Shown piece after piece: positions 38,097 to 45,884 of a DNA stretch of 64,000 nucleotides (position 1 is its first letter; each line of letters begins with the position of its first letter). The notes under the pieces are model-generated. The model had not been told where the DNA came from, searched no databases, and worked only from the letters and a program-made list of their open reading frames with translations. Position numbers and translations under genes: made by a program. Origin of the DNA: Deinococcus sp. QL22 (GTDB lineage: Bacteria > Deinococcota > Deinococci > Deinococcales > Deinococcaceae). The stretch lies in the NCBI RefSeq assembly GCF_023370075.1, contig NZ_CP097152.1:124001-188000 (forward strand). Reading direction: 5' to 3'.

Positions 38097-38495
38097 TTAG
38101 GCAGCGCCGTTGTGGTTGCGCCAACTGAGAAGCAGGGCTGGGGAAGAGCCTGCATACCCCAACTGCCGCGCGTATGCGAAGTCGGCATGCGTGGGCGGAA
38201 TGCCGGGAGTCCAATCAGAGAGGTACAACACGCCCTCATAGGCGGCCATGCCCCATGAACCCTGCCAAGCCTGGTCTAACTTCACCGTCACCCGCAGGCG
38301 AACGTCCGGGATAGGCAGTGCGGGCGCGGGCGAGCGCAGCAGGCCGTTGAGTGTCCACACTTTTTCGGGATCCACGGCAGGTTCAACCACATTCACAGTG
38401 GGATCGGGGGGCACCAGCACGTTGACGGCTTTGGTTCCCCTTGCCAGCCACACGATCTTGTCGAACTCCGCCGTCATTCCCTCATGATGCGGCAT
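38097..38495 (-). CDS. Hypothetical protein, beta-rich
   Basis: The ATG at 38495 (MPHHEGMTAEF) has AGGAGG upstream; 132 residues. Strand-rich segments (KAVNVLVPPDPTVNVV, DVRLRVTVKLDQAWQG, AYEGVLYLSDWTPG) and no signal peptide suggest a cytoplasmic protein of plasmid type. It overlaps the end of the preceding broken HTH gene, so the two were an operon. Family unknown. Confidence 0.55.
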   Translation of the reverse strand: MPHHEGMTAEFDKIVWLARGTKAVNVLVPPDPTVNVVEPAVDPEKVWTLNGLLRSPAPALPIPDVRLRVTVKLDQAWQGSWGMAAYEGVLYLSDWTPGIPPTHADFAYARQLGYAGSSPALLLSWRNHNGAA

Positions 38496-38766
38496 TCCGG
38501 CCTCCTGGTGCCACCCGGTCCAGCAGCAGGTTCCCGACAGGCCGTAGCTCCAACAGGCCGCTCGCTTCAACCAGCGCCAGTGCCTGCCTCAGCCGTCCGT
38601 CATCACCCTGAACGCGGGCCAGCACCTCCCCCCGCGTAACACTGATGTTCCGCGCCGTACGTTAGGACGTCAAGGAGCGCCCGCGCATCTGCCGTCAGCG
38701 GCCCCGCCTGTACCGCACTCAGGCCAAGGCCTCCCGCGTTTGCGTGGCCGTCAAACTCGAAATTTC
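38482..38766 (-). pseudogene. Broken small winged-helix protein
   Basis: Leftward sequence reads VQAGPLTADARALLDVLTYG, then after a frame change near 38660 RNISVTRGEVLARVQGDD and LRQALALVEASGLLELRPVG to a TGA that overlaps the next ATG. The pattern is that of a winged-helix domain in which the wing follows ALVEASGLLELR. The 5' end lacks a start codon, so the gene is also truncated. Confidence 0.4.
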
Positions 38767-38907
38767 AATTTGGGATGGGACTGCGTTGCAATTTTCGTGG
38801 AGTTGCGCTTTGCCACAGTACCGCCAACAGCATGTCCTGCATGGGCAATGTCATGTTTCCACTTTGCCACGGTCAGAATGAAAGAAGCCGCCCAAAAGGA
38901 TGCAACG

Positions 38908-38937
38908 AAAAAGCTCCACCAGTTCTTGGTGGAGCTT
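38908..38937 (-). terminator. Intrinsic terminator of the subtilase gene
   Basis: Eleven-bp arms (AAGCTCCACCA and complement) around a short loop are followed, read leftward, by TTTTTCG. It lies 60 bases past the leftward protease stop. Confidence 0.85.
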
Positions 38938-38998
38938 CAGCTTATGCAACAGCTCTCCAGGACATCAAATACATCATTATTGGGACACACTAAGGGTA

Positions 38999-40336
38999 TT
39001 ACTTCCTCAGAACGGCACGAACGGCGGCATTGGCATCCAAGAGCGGAAGTCCTCCCGAAACTCTGGCGCTGGAGAGCAGCAGCGCGCGCGTCTGAGGCGC
39101 CGTCAGGTCGGGATTCGCCGCCCGCATGAGGGCCACCACACCACTCACCAATGGGGCCGCCTCGCTGGTTCCCGCTGTAGTCGTGTACCTGTTGTTGGGC
39201 GCCAACACGAGGTGATCCTGACCGGCTTGTGCATCGTCGCACACGTCCACGCCCGCCCCTCCAGGCGCGACCAGATCCAGCCGACGGGTCAGGGTGTCGT
39301 TCGGACGGGCACTGTAACAGGCCAGTTGGGTGTCGCTGCTGCCGACCGCACCCACGGCAATGACGTTGGGATTGCTGGCCGGATAGTACACGCCCTCTCC
39401 ACGGGTATTGCCCGCAGCAGCGACCAGCACGGCCGTTTGCGCAGCCGCATTCAGAGCCGTGTCTAGGGCAGCGTCTCCGGGATCTCCAGGAATGCCGAGG
39501 CTCATGTTGATCACTTTGACGCGCTGAGCAACGGCCGCATTCAGCCCCTGCGTGAGATCACTCGTGGAGGTGTTCCCAGCAGCATCCAGCACCTTGATGG
39601 GCAGCACCGTGCGTCCACTCCAGGTCATCCCGGCCAGCCCCACAGCATTGTTCGTGGCCGCGCCGATCAATCCAGCGACGCCCGTGCCGTGTCCCAACTC
39701 GTCGGTGTTCGCTGGGGTGTCCACGAACGACTGCCCGGGAAGGAGGCGGTCTTTGAGATCCACATGGGTGGCATCCGCTCCGGAGTCCAAGACAGCCGTC
39801 AACGCCCCAACGGGCGCCGCGCCGCAACTCTCCAGGTGATTCCAGGCACCGGCGGCATTCACGCGGGTCAAGTACGTTTGCGTGAGCGTGACATTCTGCA
39901 CGGCGATTCCCTTGTTTCCAGGGAAGCCAGGATCATTGGGGAGGGCAAGCGACGAGTACACGAAATCTGGCTGAACCCGCAAGCCGGCGGCGGACAAGGT
40001 GGAGGCAAAAGCCTGATCGCCCTGGCCTGCAGGCGTGACCGCCAACGTGAGGTTCGGACTGATGCGCTGCGTGCGGATGGTGGAGAGCACCCGCAAGTTC
40101 TGAGCGACCAGTCGGGTGTGATCCTCCAGAATCAGCACCCGGCCAGGCATCCGCGCAGCAGTCCAGTCCGGTGCCCGGACAGCAGATGGACTGACGCTGG
40201 ACACGCGGAGTGCCGCGGCGCTCACAAACCGGCTACAGGTCGGGGGGGTAACAGGTTCCGGCTCCCCCGGTCCACCGCAGGCTGCCAGCAGGAGAGGGAG
40301 GGCAAGAAGCGGGAAGCTAAGCAGGGGCGTGTTCAT
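38999..40336 (-). CDS. Subtilisin-like S8 serine protease, lipoprotein
   Basis: The 445-residue product starts with a lipoprotein signal (lipobox LAAC). An I9-like propeptide region (VLILEDHTRLVAQNLRVL to VQPDFVYSSLA) precedes the catalytic domain. Catalytic Asp is in TAVLDSGADATHVDL, His in DELGHGTGVAGLIG, the oxyanion Asn in VAAAGNT, and Ser in TTAGTSEAAPLVSGVVAL, all in order. An extracellular membrane-anchored protease of nutrient-scavenging type. It is intact and has its own terminator. Confidence 0.93.
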   Translation of the reverse strand: MNTPLLSFPLLALPLLLAACGGPGEPEPVTPPTCSRFVSAAALRVSSVSPSAVRAPDWTAARMPGRVLILEDHTRLVAQNLRVLSTIRTQRISPNLTLAVTPAGQGDQAFASTLSAAGLRVQPDFVYSSLALPNDPGFPGNKGIAVQNVTLTQTYLTRVNAAGAWNHLESCGAAPVGALTAVLDSGADATHVDLKDRLLPGQSFVDTPANTDELGHGTGVAGLIGAATNNAVGLAGMTWSGRTVLPIKVLDAAGNTSTSDLTQGLNAAVAQRVKVINMSLGIPGDPGDAALDTALNAAAQTAVLVAAAGNTRGEGVYYPASNPNVIAVGAVGSSDTQLACYSARPNDTLTRRLDLVAPGGAGVDVCDDAQAGQDHLVLAPNNRYTTTAGTSEAAPLVSGVVALMRAANPDLTAPQTRALLLSSARVSGGLPLLDANAAVRAVLRK

Positions 40337-40410
40337 GGAGTAAGTGAATGGTATTCCAATCGTGCTGGCAGAATCTCATGTGGAGAGACGCTTGATCTTA
40401 GGTTCAGCGG

Positions 40411-41016
40411 TCATGGCGTCCCTTTGGCTTGCGCTTGACCGACCGCCGACGCGAGGCGCAGCCGCTCCAGCATTGCTCTCCCGTCCGGGGTGATGGCAAA
40501 CAGCTTGGCCCGGCCCGCCGTGTCTCCGGGCTGCATGGGCACGACCTCCACGAAGTTTTGCTTCACCAGCTTGATCATCCCCTCCCGGATGGACTGATCG
40601 GACATCGGATTCTCGGAGAGGGTGTCGAGCTGTTCTGTCCAAGCCCGTTGGCTCTGACCGTCTGCAGACGCGGTTGCCAGCAGGCGGGCCTGAAGACTGC
40701 CGGGGACGAGCATGCGGGGCATGACGTTGGTCATCCTGTCTTCTTTAGCGCATTCAACAGGGCCAGGGCTAGCAAGGCGGAGTTGATCAGAAAGCTGCCC
40801 ATTTAATCTGCCGCCTTCCGGATACAGGGCTTCGTGGCGGCCAGCCGTGAGGGCACAGGCTCCGGCGATGACCAGGCAGCGATAGGCGTCGCTCAGGCGG
40901 ATGCGGCCCACCTCCTGCGGGATGCGGGCGAACGGCAGCTTCAGGGGATCACCCACCCAGCGCCGTGCGGCCTGATCGGCGGCCCGGCTGGAAGGAGCGG
41001 GCAAGTTGGAGGTCAT
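40411..41016 (-). CDS. Hypothetical protein with winged-helix-like C-terminal half
   Basis: The 201-residue frame has two distinct halves. Residues ~1-94 (RRWVGDPLKLPFARIPQEVG, LSDAYRCLVIAGACALTAG) match nothing I know. The rest (VPGSLQARLLATASADG, SIREGMIKLVKQNFVEVVPM, LFAITPDGRAMLERLRLA) looks like a PadR/MarR-type winged helix with the final helix typical of ITPDGRAMLE. An internal Met (~residue 95) could start a separate regulator. It may control the neighbouring plasmid genes. Confidence 0.5.
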   Translation of the reverse strand: MTSNLPAPSSRAADQAARRWVGDPLKLPFARIPQEVGRIRLSDAYRCLVIAGACALTAGRHEALYPEGGRLNGQLSDQLRLASPGPVECAKEDRMTNVMPRMLVPGSLQARLLATASADGQSQRAWTEQLDTLSENPMSDQSIREGMIKLVKQNFVEVVPMQPGDTAGRAKLFAITPDGRAMLERLRLASAVGQAQAKGTP

Positions 41017-41150
41017 ACGGCACCCCCAAAGAGCGGCGTAGATGCTTTCTGACGCTCGGTATGCCCCGCCGCTTCCAGCCGGGCCGCCGCTTTGGGCTGT
41101 CTCAGCTATTCCGTGCGTTCCTCAGACAACAGAGCTTTACCGTAGGCCGC

Positions 41151-41522
41151 ATGTACCGCATCCGCCACACGACCTTCCCCATCGGCAGAGCAGTCGAAGT
41201 CCCTCGCTACCAGATTGAAGCTGCTCCGGGCAACAAGCTGGAATTGATCCAGGAAGTGCGCCGTCTGCGGGTGGATTTTGCCACCTTTGATGCCCGCGCT
41301 GTCGCCTGTGCCACGGACATTCAGCCGGAAGGCTGGGAAATTCGGGGCCTCATCGCCGTAGACGCCGTGCATTTCGCCCATGCCCTCCAGCAAGCAACGG
41401 CCACCGGCACCTCGCGCAAGTTCGGGGCCGTGCTTGGGGATGAGTGGTATCTGCTGGCCCCGATTGAATGGCACGTGCCCCCACAGGCAGGGCAGTTCGT
41501 GGTTGTCGGCCTGTACCGCTGA
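41151..41522 (+). CDS. Hypothetical protein with a truncated paralogue downstream
   Basis: 123 residues from ATG 41151 (MYRIRHTTFPIGRAVEV). It contains KLELIQEVRRLRVDFATFDA and DEWYLLAPIEWHVPPQAGQF; no signal or catalytic motif. The first codons are repeated at 41611 (MYRTRRTSFPQG), showing that a tandem paralogue existed before IS6 removed it. Conserved spacing GCCGCATGTACCGCA in both suggests duplication. Confidence 0.55.
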   Translation: MYRIRHTTFPIGRAVEVPRYQIEAAPGNKLELIQEVRRLRVDFATFDARAVACATDIQPEGWEIRGLIAVDAVHFAHALQQATATGTSRKFGAVLGDEWYLLAPIEWHVPPQAGQFVVVGLYR

Positions 41523-41610
41523 CCCTGTTCTCCGAAGACTTATAGTCCTGTGGGCAAGCAATGGGGAAGAGCGGGGTTTGGTGAATACGGAGGACGGTAG
41601 GGTACGCCGC

Positions 41611-41660
41611 ATGTACCGCACCCGCCGCACCTCTTTCCCCCAGGGCATGAAAATTGGGTT
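41611..41660 (+). pseudogene. Start of a second MYR-T/H paralogue, cut by IS6
   Basis: ATG 41611 reads MYRTRRTSFPQGMK, parallel to the gene at 41151, and then runs into the IS6 terminal repeat at 41657. Only about 15 codons remain. Confidence 0.55.
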
Positions 41661-42110
41661 GTGTTGCCTTCACCGGATCGGGGGAGGCTGACCCACTTTG
41701 ACTGAGCCGAAACCCTACCGTCACCGATTCAAGGTGACGATGATCCAGCACGCCATTTGGCTCTCCCACCGTTTTCGCTTGAGCGACCGAGACGTTCAGG
41801 AATGATTCCACCAGCGCGGCCCAACAGGTCAGCCACGAGACCCTCCGCGAATGGTGCATCAAGTGTGGGCCGTTGTTCGCAGAAGAACTGCGCCAGCGAG
41901 AACCCCGTCGGGGTTTCCGCTGGCATCTGATTGAGGTGTACGACCGTCGATGGCGTCCGCCACTGGCTCTGGAGGGCGGTCGACGAGCACGGATTCGTGC
42001 AGGGTATCCTCCTTCAGCGGCACCGTCGCTGCCGGGGTGGCCTGAATCTGAGGCCACCCCTGCCCTCCATCTGCCCTGGGGCCGATTAAGGCAACACAAC
42101 CGTCAAGACC
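41657..42110 (+). mobile_element. Internally deleted IS6 element with both ends
   Basis: Left GGTTGTGTTGCCTTCACC and right terminus (AAGGCAACACAACC) are inverted copies. Between them the transposase start (PYRHRFKVTMIQHAIWL) carries a stop and frame changes. The interior jumps from DEHGFVQGILL-like sequence to the 3' end, losing about 350 bases relative to the copy at 27110. A non-autonomous, MITE-like derivative of about 450 bases. Confidence 0.75.
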
Positions 42111-42211
42111 ACTGGCAGAGTGACGGCGAGCATCCCCAATACGATGCGGATGAGAACAAAGCGGTGCCAGGTGCAGGATATGGGTGAGGTGCTGATCGGT
42201 GAAACGTTCAT
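42103..42211 (-). pseudogene. N-terminus of a membrane protein truncated by IS6
   Basis: ATG 42211 with GAGG upstream reads into a membrane segment (RIVLGMLAVTLPVVLT) and is then cut by the IS6 end. Position downstream of a regulator and a small protein suggests a lost transporter, by analogy with the pump-regulator pair at 34263-36260. Confidence 0.45.
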
Positions 42212-42294
42212 GGTGCCTCTATAGAGCACTCTGATGGGGGAAATTTATTGTCGGCTCTACAACAAGTGCAGCATTGCCTTTCTGTTCTTCGCCC

Positions 42295-42489
42295 TTATGC
42301 ACCAGATTCACCGCGTGGTGTGATGAGGACGGGCAGGCGTACGGTGAACTGCACGGGCCGCCACACGACGACTTGGCGCCACCAGGGCAAAGGAGAGGGG
42401 CTCTGGCGAACCAAGCGGGCAGTGGCTGCCTCTTCAAGGAACTTCGTGTTACGGTCGAGGGCAGCCTGATAGCGCTCTTCTAAAAACAT
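42295..42489 (-). CDS. 64-residue protein of unknown function
   Basis: ATG 42489 follows GGAGG and gives a clear small protein: helix MFLEERYQAALDRNTKFLEE, then PWWRQVVVWRPVQFTVRLPV and end. It lies between a winged-helix regulator and a truncated membrane protein on the same strand, so it is probably part of that broken operon. No family known to me. Confidence 0.55.
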   Translation of the reverse strand: MFLEERYQAALDRNTKFLEEAATARLVRQSPSPLPWWRQVVVWRPVQFTVRLPVLITPRGESGA

Positions 42490-42553
42490 ACTTACCTCCG
42501 CAGCGGGTTGTGTCACCAGCCAAGAACAGGGATGTGTTGAGGAAACGTGAGGC

Positions 42554-43192
42554 TCAGGTGTCGTGCAGCGCGCCCGAGAAACCCATCACGATGAACGTGC
42601 TTTTCTTCGCGCTGGAGGTGTCGTCCTCTGAGGCGAGGTCCGTGAGAAGGCCGTCGAGAGCCGCTTGAGCTTGCTGGTAGTGCTCGGGGGTGAGGTGAAC
42701 CGTCCGGATGCGCATCGCGGGAGGGTACGGCCCTTCAGGCGTTTGGGTAAAACTCTCCTCCTGCCCGCTTCCGTCCAGGTGCACCGTGAGCTGTGAACCG
42801 TCACCCACTGAGCTCTGTGGATCACGCCGAGCCTGCCACTCCAGAACGGCGTGTGCATAGGCAGTGGTGATGTCCCGCATGACCGGTTCGATCAGCGTCA
42901 AGGGTTCATCGAGCCGGACGAGGGCACGCGGAACGTGAAAGGTTTGTGCGACCACCTGGTACAGGACGCGTTTTCCTTGATGTCCAGCGACGTGCAGGAG
43001 GCCAGCATCAGCGAGTTTGCGGACGTGGTAGGCAATGCGGTTGGCCGGTTCTGCCAGGGCGTGTGCGGCTTGGCTGGGGGTGCGGGGGTGCAGGAACTGT
43101 TCCAACAGGCGGGCCCCGTAGGTGAAGTCCAGCAGCGCTTCGGCCTGTGCAGGCGTCCTCACCTGGAAGGCAGTGGTTCGGGCAACGGTCAT
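42554..43192 (-). CDS. ArsR-like winged-helix regulator
   Basis: The 212-residue product has an HTH near residues 30-85 (FLHPRTPSQAAHALAEPANR, IAYHVRKLADAGLLHVAGHQ, KRVLYQVV), the ArsR/YdfF-like pattern in which IAYHVRKL is the recognition helix. The C-terminal region (LIEPVMRDITTAYAHAVLEW) is helical with a final beta part. It resembles the regulator at 35529 in size and arrangement next to a transporter. The operon is damaged downstream by IS6. Confidence 0.75.
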   Translation of the reverse strand: MTVARTTAFQVRTPAQAEALLDFTYGARLLEQFLHPRTPSQAAHALAEPANRIAYHVRKLADAGLLHVAGHQGKRVLYQVVAQTFHVPRALVRLDEPLTLIEPVMRDITTAYAHAVLEWQARRDPQSSVGDGSQLTVHLDGSGQEESFTQTPEGPYPPAMRIRTVHLTPEHYQQAQAALDGLLTDLASEDDTSSAKKSTFIVMGFSGALHDT

Positions 43193-43399
43193 GCCCGCAT
43201 TGTGCGTTCTTCAAATTTCAATTGAAACCTGGAATTCTGAAAAAGACACCGCCGCCTGACTCAACACATATGTCCCTCTCCTCTTTGTCCTACACGACTC
43301 AAATACCACTTCTGGAGGCTTTGTCATCCTGATGACGTGAAACGCATGGGGGTCGAGGATAAGTCTGGAGTTGCGGAAACGGTTGGCGGTGGAGTGCCC

Positions 43400-44160
43400 C
43401 CCAAAAACAGAACGGCGTGAAGTAGAGACGAAAACTCGCCATCCCAGCCCTGATTTGTCAGGCTGGAAGACGAGGAGACGGCGTGAGACAGAAGCAGGTC
43501 ACGGAAGAACAGATCCGGGAAGTTGCTCCAGGAGGCCAAGACCGGCCAACAGCCCACAGAGGAGTTGTGTGGGGACTTCGGATATAGCCCGGCGTCGTAC
43601 GACACGTCGAAAAAGAAGTAAGGCAATACCATGGCGGATGACGCCAAGCGGCTGCGACACTTGGAGAAAGAAAATACACGTTTGTTGCGGATTGTGGGCG
43701 TCTTGGCCAAAACGGCACCCGTATGGGGCCTGGCCGCCAGCAGCGCCCCCTGATTGCGGCGGTCAAGGAGATGTGGGCAAAAAGCGCTGACAACCACTGA
43801 GAAGCGCGCTCTGGTGCACGAACGGATCACGCAGCGGGTTAAACCCGTTCGGGCTTGCTTCTTGGTGGGTTGACCCTAATCATCGTGGCACTCTCAATCG
43901 AAGCCGCGCCAGGACGATGAATTTTGTCGTCGGATTCGCGAACTGGCTTGGCAACATCCGCGACGTGGTTCCGGGTTCATCCACGCTTTGCTCGTCAAAG
44001 AAGGCAACAAGGTCAACAGGAAGAAAGTGAGACGAACCTGACGGGAGGAGCAGCTGACGGTCAAGAAGAAACCCAGCCGGAACATTCGCACCGGCAACCC
44101 CATCCCCATGAAAGCGGGCCGTGGCGACCACCTCTTGGTGGTCGACCTGGATCATGATGG
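43400..44160 (+). mobile_element. IS3-family relic (orfA and orfB fragments)
   Basis: Across several frame changes the text reads LLQEAKTGQQPTEELCGDFG, then ADDAKRLRHLEKENTRLLRI (OrfA with its leucine zipper). After 43800 come SQSKPRQDDEFCRRIRELAW and GFIHALLVKEGNKVNRKKV (start of OrfB). At about 44130 the similarity ends. It is dead, and shares OrfA sequence with the relic at 51755. Confidence 0.7.
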
Positions 44161-44462
44161 GCAACTCCTGCGGGAGGTTCCGTATCCTCCGGGCACTTCC
44201 CCAGCCATCACACGTTCAGGACAGCCTCTCAGTCGATATTTCGGTTCTGGGGCCCTAGCAGGCGACGGCTCGCTCAGCGAATCCGACCTCTCTGATCGTA
44301 TGTCGCATTTGGGGATGCCTCCCTATCCACCTTCTTCGTCATAAATCCTCTTCGTCGGGCCTGCCCTTCTTTGAGGTTGACCGTTGCCGCGCTGTGAGAC
44401 GGCGCTCAAATACACTTTTTTCGATGGTGCCCTGTGCGTCCCATCCTCTAAGCTGCACAGGA

Positions 44463-45446
44463 ATGTATGACACACAGGCTCAGGCCGCTGCAGAGGTTCA
44501 CGCCCTATCCCGAAAGGCTGTTTCACACTTCCGGCTCTCCCCTCTGCTGCTCCTGCTCCTGTGGAGCGTCTCTGGGGCGGCGTCCCTGACGTCCTATACC
44601 GTCCGGGCGGGCGATACGCTGTTTAGTTTGGCGCAGCGCTCGGGCACCTCTGTGGAACGGCTCCTGCAGCTCAATGGGTCGATCCGTCCCGTCCTGAAGG
44701 TGGGTCAAGTCCTTCGGCTGCCCGGGTCTCTGTTCTCGCCGGCGGCCGTCTTAGTGCGCCCGGTCTCCAGCCCCGTTCGTGGGCCGTTGCCCCAACCCCG
44801 AGTGTCTCCCCCTTCTCTCCGGTTGCCCCGGCCTGACCTGTCCAAGATTTCCGGCCCCGTGACTTGGCCCACCGCGCCCGCAGCCACGGTGGCCAGCTTC
44901 ATCGGTTGGTTGCCCTTGACGTCCAGTTCACCGATTGGGGACGCGTTGCCCGTGCGCACCTATCTCCACGGGCTGGCCTTTGACCGTCAGACCTACAACA
45001 ACTGCGGCCCCAGTGCCCTCTCTGCAGTGCTGGGGTTTTACCGCGTGCAGATCAGTCAGGAGGCCATTCAGCGCACGGCCCGGCCCAACGGCGGCTACAT
45101 GCAGATCAGCGCCATCGCCCCAGAATTGGCCCGCTTCAAGCTCAAAACAGCCGTGATTCGGCAAGGCCAACTCGCTCAAGTCAAGCGCCTGTTGGCCCTC
45201 GGGATTCCCGTGATCGTGCTGCAGTGGTACGACCGACCCGGCAATATCAACCATTTCCGGGTCGTGCGGGGCTATGACGACCAGGCCGGGATCTTCTGGA
45301 TCAGTGACAGCATGGTGGGGCCGCTGACCTACCTGAGTTACCGCAGTTTCGACGTCCTCTGGAACACGCAGTCACGTCAACTGTTTCCGGTATATCCAGA
45401 AGGTTACGACCGCTTGGTGCAGGGACTGATGGCCAAAGGGAGCTAA
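44463..45446 (+). CDS. Secreted LysM-domain C39-like peptidase
   Basis: The frame opens at 44394; ATG 44463 is the best start, although its ribosome site (CAGGA) is close. Residues ~20-40 are a signal (LSPLLLLLLWSVSGAAS). A LysM domain follows (~42-87, TSYTVRAGDTLFSLAQRSG to GQVLRLPG), then a Pro-rich linker. The peptidase_C39_2-like domain has Cys in TYNNCGPSALSAVLGFY, His in INHFRVVRGYD and Asp in WISDSM. It is probably tethered to peptidoglycan and cleaves peptides or cell-wall material. The shared fold with the protein at 10026 suggests a secreted C39 set in this replicon. Confidence 0.82.
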   Translation: MYDTQAQAAAEVHALSRKAVSHFRLSPLLLLLLWSVSGAASLTSYTVRAGDTLFSLAQRSGTSVERLLQLNGSIRPVLKVGQVLRLPGSLFSPAAVLVRPVSSPVRGPLPQPRVSPPSLRLPRPDLSKISGPVTWPTAPAATVASFIGWLPLTSSSPIGDALPVRTYLHGLAFDRQTYNNCGPSALSAVLGFYRVQISQEAIQRTARPNGGYMQISAIAPELARFKLKTAVIRQGQLAQVKRLLALGIPVIVLQWYDRPGNINHFRVVRGYDDQAGIFWISDSMVGPLTYLSYRSFDVLWNTQSRQLFPVYPEGYDRLVQGLMAKGS

Positions 45447-45836
45447 GGGGCCAGCAGCACGGCCCCGCCAACAAATCACCTCTAGAGGTGTTCAGATGGA
45501 GTCTCCTTGGACGGCGTTGAGGGTCTGGGAGCGCACGTCCAGCCGTACGAAGGGCTAAGCTTTCGCGGACGCCTCCACCTGCGGCAGGAAAGTGATGCCC
45601 AGTGGTGCAAGGAAGAGAGCCAGACAGGCGCCGCTTGATTGATACCGGTGTGAATGTGAGTCGTGGGATCGAGTCAGGTCTTGTGCTGAACGTATCCTAG
45701 CCTGCTGCCTTGACCTGAAGGCAACTTTAATTTCTACCGGTATCAATAAAGTCAAGGAAGTGTGGCAGATCGGCAAAGGCTGAACCCCCGAACGCACCTC
45801 AAGCTGAGCTGCGTCAGAGCAGGTGGCCGGGCAATT
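45447..45836. other. Intergenic, no supported gene
   Basis: Convergent region between the LysM peptidase (rightward) and the RCC1 protein (leftward). One 80-codon minus frame lacks a ribosome site and motif. No T-rich terminator is obvious after the peptidase. Confidence 0.35.
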
Positions 45837-45884
45837 CCTGATTGGCGCCTGGCCTGCTAACGCTCAGGCCAGGCGCCAATCAGG
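45837..45884. repeat. 18-bp perfect inverted repeat over the RCC1 gene stop codon
   Basis: CCTGATTGGCGCCTGGCC and its exact complement enclose a 12-base loop. The right arm contains the TGA of the leftward gene. No T-tract follows on either strand, so it is a hairpin of uncertain use. Confidence 0.7.
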
